DNA from: Apiosordaria backusii
Lineage: Eukaryota; Ascomycota; Sordariomycetes; Sordariales; Lasiosphaeriaceae
Assembly: GCA_030549205.1 (NCBI GenBank)
Contig: JAUKTV010000005.1
Coordinates: 992,001 to 1,056,000 of the forward strand
Reading direction: 5' to 3'
DNA length: 64,000 bases
Below are positions 19,504 through 30,791 of this stretch, in pieces; within the stretch, counting starts at the first letter, position 1; each line of letters starts with the position of its first letter. Below the pieces are notes generated by a model. The model had not been told where the DNA came from, ran no database searches, and was given only the letters and a program-made list of their open reading frames with translations. Both the position numbers and the translations under genes were made by a program.

Positions 19504-21633
19504 ATGGGCCGCCGGGCCGTCAATTCTTTTGATGGGTCTTCGATCCCCTCTTACAGTCCTTCAATCACCTTACGCACTCCTACAAGTTCTCTATTTTCCC
19601 CCGACATCAAACTAGAGACGCAAACAAATACCACACCAGCAGGAAGACACCCTACATCCACGCTTCAACCTCTTCCTTCACTAAGAACCAGATCCGAATA
19701 CAGTCCGTGGTTGAATTTGCCAACCATGGACGCGGCCCCCGACCATTCTGGACCTATTGCCACGCTCGAGAATACACGCTGGGCGACACCCTCCAACATG
19801 GACAACAACCACGACCAAGACACAGTCAGAGCCACAATCGAAGCCTCACCATTGACCCAATTCCTAACCATAAACGGCAACGCCATCCAAGAAGGAACCC
19901 CCCAAACCAACACCACTGGTATCATACAATCCACCTCCGTCGCCTCTTCAGCAACTTCAACTTCCGTCTCAACTAGCAGTAGTGACCGCTCCGCAAAGAA
20001 ATCCCTCCTTAAATCCCTCAAAAGATACCACCCATCCACCATAAAACCCATCCTCGACCACATAGCAACCTACTACCGTCCCTCCCACACCAACCCCAAC
20101 CCACCCCCTTTACCCTCCTGGCTCAACCTAAGGGAAACCGCCCAGCAGCTCCAACGCCTCCGCCACAACGCCACCTCACAGCCCTGGAAGCTCCCCCTCC
20201 GCCGCACTACCCGCGAGGCCGTCCCCCTCCTCAAAACCTGGAGATTCACCCATCCCACCTGGCGTGAGGCGTTTAATACAAACGGGGTGATGCCGTACAT
20301 TGCCACCCGGTCTGAACTGTTCGCGCTAGAAGTTCTCAACAAGGAAGGGAAGGGAATACCGGAGGTGATTAGGGAGGCGTTTGAGGATGAGCAGGTGGGG
20401 TTGGGGTGGATTTTCGATCACGGGTATGTTGAACCGCCAAGCAGCGGTAGCAGCACGTCGAAGGAGGGAGGAGGAGCAGGAGCAGGGTGGGAGAGGGTTC
20501 CGGGGTTTTGGAAAGGGGCGAGGGTGTTTGATGATGGGTGGAGGACGTTGTATATGAAGAGGTCAAAGAGCTATGTTCCGGCTTTGGGGTTTGAGGATGA
20601 TTTGACTGATTTGGTCAGGGATGTTGTTTGTACTAGTAAGGAACGGTCCGGGGCTACAGAGGGGGGGCAGCAGCGGGGGTTAGAGGAGGGCGAGAAAGAA
20701 GGGAAACGTGGAAGACGGGAGGAAGAGCCTGTGGATCTGGAAGAAGACGACGAGGAGGATACGCAGAGGGAAGAACCGCGAGAGGGAGTCAGAGCCGAGG
20801 ATATACACAGAGAGCAACAGCAGATGACACAGGCGCAGGACCCAAGGAAGACAACAGTGGAGAATGCGCCGATGATAAAAAGGCTGATGATGGAGGCAAT
20901 CAGCGAAGCATTGCGGGGCTTTTCGAGTTCCAAAGCCTTGGGGAAGAGGCTTTTGGATGAAGACGCGAGCGAGGGTGGCGATGATGGCCCGAGTACGAAG
21001 GCAGAGAAGAAGCAAAAGACTGTCCAGGCTCAGGGCGGCACCGATGAACAGACTGTGCGTCCCCGGCTTCTGCCAGGTCCAGACATGCGGCTAGCCCGGC
21101 TATCGCTGCCTCGCACATGCGAGAATATCGAGAGCAATTACAAGCCTCCGGAAACTAAGGCCCATGGTTTGGAGGCACGCGATGTTGTTACCGCGCCTGG
21201 TAATGTGGAGAGGGCGAGGGAGCAGGAAATGGGTGAGAAGCTGGCAGAGATATCCAAGGCGTATGATGTGATGGTGACCAAGATCGTCAAACTCGAGCAG
21301 GAAAACAGCACACTACGAAAGCAGATGAATGAGCTCAGCATGAAGTACGAAGCCATGAACGAGAGGCAGAAAGCTGTGGTAAATGGTCACGAGGCAATGG
21401 AAGTCAAGATGGCCAAGGTAGAACAAGAGAACCAAACGCTCCGAAACCAGATGGCGGCGTGCTTCCAGCGGCTGGAGCTGCTGGAAAGGGGGCATTACAT
21501 CCGACCAGCTCTTCAGCACGCCCCGGCACAGCAGTTGAGAAGCCCGTTCAAAGCGGGACAACAGCAGGGGTTTGGTGGTGGTGGTAACGCAGGGCGCTTC
21601 TACAATGGGCCTACATACAGTCGCCCAATGTGA
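19504..21633 (+). CDS. Orphan 709-residue protein with acidic centre and coiled-coil C-terminus
   Basis: An uninterrupted reading frame of 709 codons from the first ATG. I do not recognise the family. Residues 1-180 are Ser/Thr/Pro-rich and probably disordered. Residues about 180-380 look folded, with conserved-looking aromatic segments such as LLKTWRFTHPTWREAF and SELFALEVLNKEGKGIPEV. An acidic/basic run (EEEPVDLEEDDEEDTQREE) and a short basic NLS-like KAEKKQKTV follow. Residues about 590-665 form a coiled coil with two similar heptad blocks, KIVKLEQENSTLRKQM and KMAKVEQENQTLRNQM. The C-terminus is Gly/Arg/Tyr-rich. Together this suggests a nuclear or RNA/DNA-associated protein, but that is inference. 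The frame length and composition argue that it is a real gene. Its only close neighbour is the cellobiose dehydrogenase gene, which is convergent. Confidence 0.75.
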   Translation: MGRRAVNSFDGSSIPSYSPSITLRTPTSSLFSPDIKLETQTNTTPAGRHPTSTLQPLPSLRTRSEYSPWLNLPTMDAAPDHSGPIATLENTRWATPSNMDNNHDQDTVRATIEASPLTQFLTINGNAIQEGTPQTNTTGIIQSTSVASSATSTSVSTSSSDRSAKKSLLKSLKRYHPSTIKPILDHIATYYRPSHTNPNPPPLPSWLNLRETAQQLQRLRHNATSQPWKLPLRRTTREAVPLLKTWRFTHPTWREAFNTNGVMPYIATRSELFALEVLNKEGKGIPEVIREAFEDEQVGLGWIFDHGYVEPPSSGSSTSKEGGGAGAGWERVPGFWKGARVFDDGWRTLYMKRSKSYVPALGFEDDLTDLVRDVVCTSKERSGATEGGQQRGLEEGEKEGKRGRREEEPVDLEEDDEEDTQREEPREGVRAEDIHREQQQMTQAQDPRKTTVENAPMIKRLMMEAISEALRGFSSSKALGKRLLDEDASEGGDDGPSTKAEKKQKTVQAQGGTDEQTVRPRLLPGPDMRLARLSLPRTCENIESNYKPPETKAHGLEARDVVTAPGNVERAREQEMGEKLAEISKAYDVMVTKIVKLEQENSTLRKQMNELSMKYEAMNERQKAVVNGHEAMEVKMAKVEQENQTLRNQMAACFQRLELLERGHYIRPALQHAPAQQLRSPFKAGQQQGFGGGGNAGRFYNGPTYSRPM

Positions 21634-21967
21634 AAATGTATCTAGAGAAACTTAGACAGCCATGTTTGACTTGTTTAGCTACATCAACCGTGAGTTAAGA
21701 CATTTGTTTTAATACAGCTACCGTGTGTGCCTCCTGTTTCTTTATCTGCATATCACGGTAAGGAATCATGGGCAATGTAATGACGATATGAAGTATGAAC
21801 AACTTGTTATATATGCATATGCAGTAGAATATATACCATAAGAAAAAGTAAAACTATTCACAAAGAATGAACAACCCCATCCATCCATCCATCCATCCAT
21901 CCATCCATCCATCCATCTTCTTTCCCTTTCATCTCCCAATTTCTACCCTTAAACCTTTTGAAAAGGC
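21634..21967. other. Convergent 3' region with a CCAT microsatellite
   Basis: A 334-bp gap between facing stop codons, AT-rich, ending in a tetranucleotide repeat (listed separately). No gene seen. Confidence 0.5.
21877..21916 (+). repeat. (CCAT)10 microsatellite
   Basis: Ten perfect tandem CCAT units, about 50 bp downstream of the cellobiose dehydrogenase stop codon and probably in its 3' UTR. Confidence 0.95.
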
Positions 21968-24623
21968 TTAAAGGCACTGGCTATAATACTCATTCTGCCT
22001 GGTGCAAGTGCTGCCAGCGGCGCACTGGTAGCTGCCAGTCCAGTTCTTACCGCCGCACTGAGCATACTTGGCGTTGAGCTGCGCAGGCGGCAGAGCAAGA
22101 ATCTTGGCCGAGGCGTGCTCAGCAGCAGTAACAATATAACTGCTGGGGTTGGTAGTAGGATTGCCAGGGAAGATGGAGGCGTCCACAACGAAGAGGTTGT
22201 CGGTGCCGTAGACCTTGGTGTTGAGGTCCACGACAGCGGTGCCGCCCAGGCGGCCGTCATCAGTGCCGATCTTGTTGGTGCCCATCCAGTGGTTGGCGCG
22301 GCGGACACCGGGGGTGACGGGGATTCCGTCGACGTAGTCGCGGGAGGACATGGAAGCGGGTGGGTAGTTCCAGGTCAGGCCCTGGACGTTGGAGAGGGCG
22401 TTGCGGAGGTTGGTGAGGCCCTGGATGACGGCCTCCTTGTCGTTGGGGTCCTTGAGGTAGGGGACGTCGGAGACGATGGTGGTCAGAGAGGGGGTGATGG
22501 TCATGCGGCCGCGGGAGGTGGCGCCACGGCCGAGGTACTGGGACATGGTCATGGCGTAGCCGTTGGGGACGTCCATGGAACCCTCGACGCGGGCGGTCCA
22601 CTGAAGCTGTCTGACCTTGCCGTCGGCGCCCTTGATCTCCTCCCAGAACATGGGACCGATGTTAGGGGCGGACTGGGCGAGAATGCCCGAGCGGGAAGAG
22701 AGATACTTGTTGGCATCGGTGGTGTTGGGAGCAGTCCAGGCCTGGTAGAAGTCGTAGAAAGCAGGGCCAATGTTGTTGTGGCTAATGACGGTGTCGGTGT
22801 TGAGGTGGTCATCAAGGTTGTAACCGACGGGAAGGTTGATCCAAGAAGCATTGTTGATGAAGTCGGGGCCATCAAGAACGGAGTTCTTGACAATGTTGAG
22901 CTGGTCGGTGGGACCAATGCCGCTGCGAAGGAGGATCTTGGCGCTGCCGAAGGTACCGGCAGAGAGAACAACGCGGCCGGTAACGGCCTTAACCTTCACG
23001 ATACCCTTGTAACCGCCATCCCTGAAGGGCTCGACCTCAACAGCAGTAATGTGGCCGTCGGTGCGGATCACACGCTTGACGACAGTGTTGAGCCAAAGGT
23101 TGAAGTTGGAGCGTTTCTTGGCGGTGCGGAGGTAGGTAGCCAAGGGACCGCCACGCTGTCCACCGGAGAACATGTACGGGGTGTTGGCGAAGGTGCGGTT
23201 CTTGCGGTCGGGGGCGTTGTTGGCTGTGACTTGCTGCCAGCCAGCGGCCCGAAGACCACCAGTCACGACATTGAAACCTTGCTGGAGGTAGCGCTGACCA
23301 TCCTGAGAAGGCGTGTCAGTACCAGGAATGCGGGAGAAGACTCTGCTGATAGCGCCAGCAACATCCTTGGCCTTCCAGCCGGTAGGGAAGAGATAATCCC
23401 AGTCGAGAGAGTAAGGCTTGAACCAGAGACCAGCGTTGATGGCAGTGCCACCGCCGAGGACGCAACCGGCCATCTGGTCGGTATCAGTGCAAGCAATGCC
23501 GTTGCTGTCAACCCAGATCTGGTTGCAAAGACCGGGAACATCGAAACGGGTGAGGTCAGTGCCCTGGAGCCATTGGGGCTTCAAGGTACCGCCGTGCTCG
23601 CCAGTGGAGGCGATGCCCTTCTCAATGAGCAGGACGCTCTTGCCAGACTCGCTGAGCTTATCGGCAGTGGGGATACCACCAGCACCACCACCGACGACAA
23701 TGTAGTCAAAGGCAGTGCCAGTAGGGACAGGAACGCCGACGATGCCACTCTGAGTGGGGCCGCCGCAGTCGCCAGTGACGGTCTTGGTAGCCTTAGCAGC
23801 CCAAGCAGTGTAGGATGGGTTGGCAACCTTCTCGTCGAGAGCGGCGCCCCAGATACCCATGCCGTTGTCGTGCTGCTCCAAGGTAATCTGATCGGGGCAG
23901 GTCGGGTTGCCGGGTGAGGGGAAAGCTTGAACCCAGCCGAGGACCAAGACGCCACCGCTGGTCGAAGCCTGACCAGTCGACCCATTGTGATCCCACTTCA
24001 GGCAGTTCCGGCATCTGAAAACCAGCGAAAAGTGTGTGGCGTTTTTGCTGGAGCGGATTTGGGTGATCTCGGCATTACCGGCGTACTTATCGGGCATGGA
24101 GTAGCCTCCAGCGTACCGAAGGGTAGTGTAGACGGTGTCCCCATGTGGCCAAGCGGTAATGAGGAGAGAGTTGGTCATGGGACCAGCGAGGGAGAAACCG
24201 CACCAACCGGCCGCATCCTTGGAAGCACATTCCTGTACACGGTTAGTATCTGAAAAGGCCATGGGCGTAACAGAGGCAAAAGGGATACCATACCAAGTAA
24301 CCGATGAACTCGGTAGCATCTGTGGAAAGGGCGTTCGAGGGAAGGGCCATACCAAAGGTCCACCCGCCTTGAGACTGAGGGCTGCCATTGGGAATGCCCC
24401 AGGAGTTGAAGACGATGCCAGTCTGCGCGTCAGTGAAAGTGTTTGGTGCATTGTTTTGGCCAAAGGCAGACGGCAGCGCTATAGGTGTGACTGTTAGCCC
24501 GACAATTCCACCTTCTCTTCCCACACAACAACAAGAACGCCATCACTGGTCTGAAGATCAAGCAAGGTATCACTCACAAGCTACCGCCGCGAGGGCACCA
24601 AGAAACCGAGAGGCAGGCCTCAT
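21968..24623 (-). CDS. Cellobiose dehydrogenase, class II with C-terminal CBM1
   Basis: Exons 24623-24578, 24478-24294 and 24232-21968 encode 831 residues. The secreted flavocytochrome oxidises cellobiose to the lactone and passes electrons to lytic polysaccharide monooxygenases during cellulose breakdown. Order: signal peptide MRPASRFLGALAAVASLPSA (cleavage near residue 22); haem b cytochrome domain (about 23-220) with Met96 (LAGPMTN) and His198 (EQHDNG) as likely axial ligands; short linker; GMC oxidoreductase (about 253-795) with the FAD motif DYIVVGGGAGG and the active-site His725 (NHWMGTNKIG) and Asn772 (TTNPSSY); CBM1 (about 797-831, YAQCGGKNWTGSYQC...YYSQCL). The 99-nt and 61-nt introns have GTGAGT and GTATGG donors and restore the family sequence. 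The absence of a Ser/Thr-rich linker before CBM1 is notable. Expression is presumably cellulose-induced and carbon-repressed. Confidence 0.96.
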
Positions 24624-25927
24624 CTTGACAGGCAAACACTACGCCACAATGTCACCTTGACCTGGTTGCTGGAGTGCAAGGAGGGAAGGGAAGACAGGAA
24701 TTCAGCACCCTGCCCGGCATATCGCCCCCTTCTTAAACCTTCGGCTGGCTGCCCATGGCGATACTCTGGGGAGATTTCACCAGGTCCCCGGCCTCCTTCA
24801 CACGTGCCCACCTGCATTGCGCACGCCTCACAGACGGGAAGTCGGAAGCAACAGAAAGCAAATGAAGGGCGTGATGCCTTGATCTGGAAATTCCCCGGTA
24901 GGTGGAAACGGCGGCACCCTGTCCGCTATTGCGGTCTTGGATGTAACAGTGGCCTTCCATCCGGGAATCAGGCAAAGGAACTCCTTCGGGCTCGGTGGTC
25001 CTGGATCTGGATCTGGAGTGGTGGGGATCAACGACTGGGGCGAGAATACGCTAAGGTAGAAGTAAGCTTACTTTTCAAGACACAGGATTGGGTGGAGGAG
25101 AGTCCGGGGGAGGGAGGGGCTCGAAGAGGTGGGCAACAGAGACGACAGGAGATTCGAAAATACCATCTTGATCCGTGACCGTGACCATGCTCACCCAAGC
25201 AGTATGTCCGTTGGTCGTCCAAACAAGAAGTTTACACTACAAGCGGCGGGCCGCTGACGTCGCGGATAGATGTCCCGAAGATTGCAGGGTTGCTGTTCCC
25301 CACGCGCGCAAAGCAGTGCAGCCGCGATCAAGTCGCAAAGTGTCAGTCTGTCAGAACTGCCCAGGAAGGAAGCAAGATGGCGCCCTTGTCAGCACGGTTC
25401 GATGCTACGGAGTACAGGCCCAGCCCACGTTCCTGGGTTAAGCCTCCCGGCTTGCCGAGCGCCATTCCGCAAACGATCACGGTATGCTACCTCCGCAAAC
25501 TCTGCGAGGGTTCACTGCCGGAGCTGGCCTTGGTTCGCATCTTTGCCGAAGCGGAGATGCCTAAAGCGTCTGTCTTGGAAGCGCGGTTAAAAAAGACGAG
25601 ATAAAACGCGACGGTCCTGAATGGTCATTTGTCAAAGATTGCATGGAGAAACAGAAGAGGAAGGAGTCTGGATAATCTCCCCTCCCCTCGCGGATGCGCA
25701 AGGTACGCACATCACATCCCGCTTCAAGACCCGAAAACCCGGTCAAGACCTTTTTTACTTCGGAAACTTCGTTGTTGTGTCTGGCTGGAAAGCCGGGAGG
25801 ACCTCTTGACTACACTACAAATAGAGGGGAATGAGTTGTCATTGAAGTTCGAAAACAGCCAAGACCTGCACATTAGCGTCGCCATCATGTTGCCAAGTTT
25901 CGCCTCCAACGCTACAACAAATTCCAA
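24624..25927. promoter_or_regulatory. Upstream region of cellobiose dehydrogenase
   Basis: A 1.3-kb region between the CDH start and the tRNA-Arg gene. It contains SYGGRG-type sites (the binding consensus of the carbon-catabolite repressor CreA/CRE1): CTGGGG at 24766-24771 and CCGGGG on the minus strand at 24791-24786 and 24898-24893. Two lie within 20 bp of each other, about 150-170 bp before the ATG. Such 6-mers are common by chance, so function is inferred only from location and the known carbon regulation of cellulolytic genes. Confidence 0.4.
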
Positions 25928-26010
25928 GGCCCGCTGGCCAAATGGTAAGGCGTCAGATTTCGGTTGTGAAATCGCTCTGAAGATTGCGCGTTCGAGTCGC
26001 GCGTGGGTCG
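25928..26010 (+). tRNA. tRNA-Arg (anticodon TCG) with an 11-nt intron
   Basis: The cloverleaf folds completely. The acceptor stem GGCCCGC (25928-25934) pairs with GTGGGTC (26003-26009), with G-T wobbles, and the discriminator base is G26010. The D stem is GCC/GGC (25937-25939/25949-25951). The anticodon stem TCAGA (25953-25957) pairs perfectly with TCTGA (25976-25980). The T arm is GCGCG-TTCGAGT-CGCGC (25986-26002). The anticodon loop is 18 nt long; a 7-nt loop with TCG at 25960-25962 remains once an 11-nt intron at 25964-25974, one base 3' of the anticodon, is removed. That is the canonical tRNA intron position. Internal A box TGGCCAAATGG and B box GTTCGAGTC are present, and a short T run (26019-26022) can end Pol III transcription. 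It reads CGA codons. Confidence 0.92.
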
Positions 26011-26441
26011 GAATATTATTTTGGTGTTTCTCATCACATCAACTGAATCTTACAAACTCAGGATGAGGAATTTCATGAAACTACTTTTTTTGTAGGGAGA
26101 TTGCTGGGCTGATTTTGCCAGTGTGACAACTGCCAACACTTGCGAAAAGCCCATTCAAGGCCCTGTACTCGGCCGCAAACACACCGAGTCAATGCTTCCA
26201 AGACCATATCAACGCTGATACATGCATGTAACTGATACTGTGCATGATCCAATTACCACGGGTGCTGCCAGGTATCTTGATCCATAGTCTCCCTCGCTCG
26301 ACACCATCAAATCCAATAATAAAACGCACACATAGAAGCGCTGCCATGCCTCCCAAAACTCCAAGTAACCCATATTTTGATCCCTCAACCTGCCATTTCC
26401 TCTCCCGTTTACAACCAATAAAAAATCAAAGGGTCCCAGAA
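26011..26441. other. tRNA-Arg to CEG1 3' flank
   Basis: A 431-bp stretch between the tRNA gene and the stop codon of CEG1, probably with the CEG1 3' UTR in its right part. No other gene seen. Confidence 0.45.
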
Positions 26442-27703
26442 TCAATGCCCATACCCTCCACCCCCCTGCTGCCTCGCCTTCCACCCGTCCTTGATGCCCT
26501 TCGCCGCCCCAATCAGCTCATCCTGCCCAACCCCATCCTTGATGCTATCTAGCACGCTCCTCACGGTACTAATGTGATTAGCCTCTGCCTTGTCATCCCT
26601 GAATCTATACAACCTCCACCTCCTCTCCTCATCCAAACAACACTCCACCACCCGGTCCTGCAGCGGATCCCCCCAGCTCTTCAGCTCTTCCCACTCCTCC
26701 TCACTCAGATACAGCCCCTCCCCAAACTCCTCATACATCACCTGTCCCCTCTCATTCCCTTTGAAAATCAACAGCCTCGCCTCGGGAACACTGTCATAAT
26801 CCACAAAGGGCTCCGTGACGCCCTCCGCCCTCTCAACCTCATCTGGCTCCACCGTCGGGAACAGCAACCTCAGCCGAAAATCAACCGTATTATCATGCGG
26901 CGCCTTCCACTTTAAAATATGCGGATCCGTCCCAAACTGATACGGCGTCGTCCGGCACGTAAAAATCAACCCGTCATTCTCGTGCTTCAGCTTCGGGAGC
27001 ACCTCCCTAAACATCATCTCGATCCCGTAGCTAAACTGCATCTCCTTCATCTCCACCTTGAACGCCTGGAAAGGCAGCTCCTGCGGGAACTCGCCGAACA
27101 ACTTCTCGTACGGCTTCATGACGTGCTCCTTAAAGTACCCCAGGCGCTTATCCAGGCTCTTGCTGAGCAAATCCGCCTTGCCGTCCAAGCACAAGAGATC
27201 AAAAACGAGAAACGTCGGCTCTTTTCCACCTCCGGGCACTGAATCCATCACCAGCTCCCCGTCTATCAGAGTATCAATGTGAAAATCCGCCGGGCTCGAG
27301 TTCGGCAGGGGGAAATGCAAGTTCCTCTTCTCCATGTACCAGTAGTCGTTTTTTCGATCAATAAGATAGTGACACGCCTGCCCGTGGTCGTCCTGGGTCA
27401 GATACAATAGATACCGAATCCCGTCGGATTTTTCGCAGACGTAGTAACTACCACCACCACCACCACAAAGTCAGTATCATTCCCACCATTATATAGGTAG
27501 CCAGGGACGTACTCCGCCTTCCTCAGCTCATCCATATGCCTCCTCGCAAAGCTCACCGGCTGCGCGCCCGGGAACTTGTCGTTCGTCCTCCCCAGCAGCC
27601 GCGCTACCTCCTGCCGCAGCCCGCGAACAAACTCGTAATCGACCTTCACGCCCGGTTTGGATATGTCGGCGATCGGTCCGGCGTCGTCGCGCATGGTGCT
27701 CAT
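26442..27703 (-). CDS. CEG1: mRNA capping enzyme alpha subunit (GTP:RNA guanylyltransferase)
   Basis: Exons 27703-27513 and 27447-26442 encode 398 residues. The enzyme transfers GMP to the 5' diphosphate end of nascent RNA polymerase II transcripts through a covalent lysyl-GMP intermediate. Nucleotidyltransferase motifs appear in order: motif I CEKSDGIRYLLY, with the active Lys at about residue 70; motif III TLIDGELV and FLVFDLLCLDG; motif IV NDGLIFTC; motif V ILKWKAPHDN; then the OB-fold with DYDSVPEARLLIF. The 65-nt intron (27512-27448) lies immediately before motif I and has a GTACGT donor and a repetitive GGTGGTGGTGGTAG acceptor tract; splicing gives ELRKADYYVCEKSDG, as in relatives. The C-terminal RQQGGGGYGH is a short Gly-rich tail. 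Confidence 0.95.
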
Positions 27704-28625
27704 TGCCTTTTCCCAAAGTTCTCTTCACAGAAACGGACGCGGTCGTTTGTAGGCCCTGTTACCGAACGGACGGCGTATCACTTTGTCGCGTGTGTGTGTT
27801 GATTATCTCGTCGAGGTCGCGCTGCTCGGGTTTGGGCTGGTTCCGTTTTAGAGCAAGCAATCGTAAATAGAGAGAGTGTGTGTGCGTGTGTTGCTTCTTT
27901 TCTTTTTGTTTTTTTGTTTTTGTGAACGATAGAACAAAACGGCTTTGCGACGAACTGCTCGTGGAATGGGTGGGTGGCTTTATCTTATCGCTGCGGCAAG
28001 ACACCCCTACGAACGCGCGACCGCCAAGTGAGGATGGGGGGTAACAAGAGCCTTAGCCGTGGGTCCTTGGATTAGTTTGCAAACCCCTCTGCAAGTTTTT
28101 TTTGTCCACAGCGTAGGTGTCAACCTTTCACGCCTCAGCTTCCGCCCTCATGGTAATGTCAGGTTACAACTAGAAGTTACCTCTCTGGCGGGCAGAGATG
28201 TATTTTAAAAAGCCCACTTCAGCCAGGTTTAGTCATTGAACAACTAGAAGTATAACATCTCCTCTTGGACTGTACCGAAGGCCCTATTTTCTTACCATAC
28301 GCTTACCAAGGCCCTGCAAAGATCATAGGACGCCTCGACCGAATGCGACTTTGGATGAGATACCATCATCAAGACCATGGATAATGCAAATAGGCAGATA
28401 CCAGATCCGCCCAAGTTCACTGCACGCGGATATTCATTCTGCGTTAAGCAAGCCACCCATGAGAAAAGAATGCACGCTCAAATCTTCACTTATAACTCCG
28501 CTCTATCAATATCCTGGCAGTCGTACAATACATTAAAGCGCTGTCGCCCAATCTTCCTGGCCAGCGCATCATCTGGGGTCCTCTCGCCTTTTCCTAAATT
28601 TCGCCATCATCTCCTTTCTGATGAC
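27704..28625. other. CEG1 upstream region / SNX41 3' flank
   Basis: A 922-bp stretch upstream of CEG1 running to the stop of SNX41. It has A/T- and GT-rich patches near 27880-27930 (TTTTTGTTTTTTTG) that could be a promoter poly(dA:dT) tract. No gene recognised. Confidence 0.45.
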
Positions 28626-30791
28626 CTATCGCCCCCAAGACTCATCAATCTTATCCACCTCTACCTTTGCCTCCTCCCACGTCTCCTTATTCTTCTTGGC
28701 CCACTCAATTTGGCTCTTTGCATACGCAAGCTGTGTAAACCATATTAGCTTTAAGATATCCCTGTGACCAAAAGGTAAAGAAAACTCACCATATACCGCT
28801 TCAAATCATCCTCCTTCTCCTTCTGGAACCTCTTCAGATCCTTCAAAACACTCGCGCTCGCATCCTTGACGTCCTGAGCAGACGCTACCTGGGCCTGCTC
28901 CAGCTGTTGAATCGACTCCCTTGTCTTCCCAATCATATCCCGTCTCGTCCTCTCAGGATCCGCATCAACCACACCTTGTACCGCATGGCGAAGAGGGCCA
29001 AAGATCTTATTCGTAATAGAGATCCCGCTACTCGGTGCCTTCTTATGGCCCGGGTTGGGCGGTGCTCGCTCTGGTGCCCCAATTTTCGCAGATGGTGCCG
29101 CCGCAATATCCGCATGAGTAGGGGGGAAATCGGAATCGATAGATGCAGTGTCCTCGTTGCTGCCATCTCTCCGGTGCTGTGACTGACCTTCCCTCGTGCT
29201 CGTTGAACGTCGTGGAGGCTGGATTTGCTGGCTGCTACTCAGATACTGGTCAATCCTCCTTGCCTCCGCCTCGCTCCGCTCCAACTGATCCAGAAGCGCC
29301 CGTTTCTTGTTGAGCTCATCTGTGGTCATATCCTGCTGCACCCGCTTCAGCACCCTATATCTCAGCACATTGCGAATTACACCCGCAAACTGTGCATTCT
29401 CCCGCATTGGCTCAGCAAAGCTGGCTCCCAGAGAGTTTGCCAACTCTTCCGTGGCGATATAAGACGAGTCTGCCGCTTGCCCTATTCTTTCAATTGACAG
29501 GTCTAGCGGTGAATTTGTATCCGAGAGCGCAAAGGCATTGAACTTGGCACCCAGCTCTTGCAGATCCATTGCCAATGAGGACAAATGGGCCAGTGTTCGC
29601 CTATTGACCTTCTCCATCGGACCTGTGAGCAACGTTTCGAGCTCCTTAATCGAGGCTTCAAAGGCTAAAAAGTAAGGATCAAGCTCTTGCTCGCTCAAAT
29701 TGGCGCTCTCGGGCGGGAAGCGCGCAAACGGCTGCACACCAACCGAGCTCTCAGCTGGCCCTGTACGGAGCTTGGCCGAACCGGCTGGTACTGGGAGATA
29801 ATTGTGCCCAGGGGTTGGGTTGGCCGGGTCCAGTGGCGGTGCTTTCATAATGGACTTGGGAATGGAGGCTACGGGATGCGAGTTCAAGACCTCGTTCTAC
29901 GTTGCTGTGTTAGCACGTGCCCATCTTTTGTACGAATCCATTACCTACCCAGCTGGAATTTGGGTCCAGAAACCGCCACCAAACGCCATCTGTTCGGACC
30001 TGATCCATACGCCGACACCGGTTCAGGAACACGGCCAACATGCGTTTCCTCAAGTCGATGATTTGGTGATCTTGTTTCGCATTCGTAGGATTAGCGGCAT
30101 AGTCAGCCATGGTGTGTTTCTCTGGAATCGGAGGAATTATAAGTGTTGGGTGTAATCTAGTAAGAGCATCCCTAAGGGAGGCAAATTCCGAATATCGTCG
30201 ACGCACTATGAGTTCCTGTAGATAGTTGTTAGCAAACCCAACACCTATAAAAGTCCTAGATCGTAGTTCACCCCAGTCTTGATCGTATAAACGATATATC
30301 TCCCGCTCTCCGAACTCTTTCCCGCCTCTGTAATTAGAATAGGCATATCTGGGTGCTCATAAAGCATCTGCTCCACCCGACTATCGTAACCCCCTGGTTT
30401 GCGCCGTGGCACAAGCTCGCCCTGGTCGCGACCATAGTCCTCTTCATCGCTCTCTACCTCGCTGTGCTCGTGGTGTGGAGGGGCTTCATCGCCGGTCGAG
30501 GATGGCGTCTGCGGAGGGTCGTAACGATCTGTAATCACCCAGTCGGAATCAGTACTGCTTCTTGGTGACCCGAGGGAAACGTCCTCGAGGCCGGAAATTT
30601 CCACCATCTCGAAGGTATCGCATGGCAGCGAAAGGTAGCATGGGAGAGCTGGGCTGGTGGCGGAAGTAAGAAGAGCAGTACTACTCACAGTCTCGGGTGA
30701 TGGGGGACGAGGGGTTGGCGGAGGAAGCAAACGAGTCCCGGCGCTCAAAGCTTCCGCCATAAGGGTTATTGTCCTCATCGTCGTTCCACAT
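28626..30791 (-). CDS. SNX41: Sorting nexin SNX41 (PX-BAR)
   Basis: Five exons, 30791-30689, 30648-30272, 30215-29949, 29896-28790 and 28730-28626, encode 652 residues. SNX41-type sorting nexins bind PtdIns3P on endosomes and, with SNX4/ATG24-type partners, retrieve cargo and support selective autophagy. The start MWNDDEDNNPYGGSFERRDS matches fungal SNX41. The PX domain (about residues 110-250) includes VRRRYSEFASLRDAL and IIPPIPEKHTMADY, the phosphoinositide-binding blocks. The BAR-like helical region follows, with KRVQQDMTTDELNKKRALLD, a disordered insert of roughly 90 residues typical of this subfamily, and the final helix (IEWAKKNKETWEEAKVEVDK). All junctions are GT-AG and phase-consistent; the first acceptor (AGCCCAG, 30649) is the least certain. 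Confidence 0.92.

Noticed and set aside
22115..23917. 600-codon frame on the plus strand
   Set aside because: It lies antisense to the cellobiose dehydrogenase exon and its Val/Gly/Ala/Asp-rich composition is what strong G/C third-position codon bias produces on the opposite strand.
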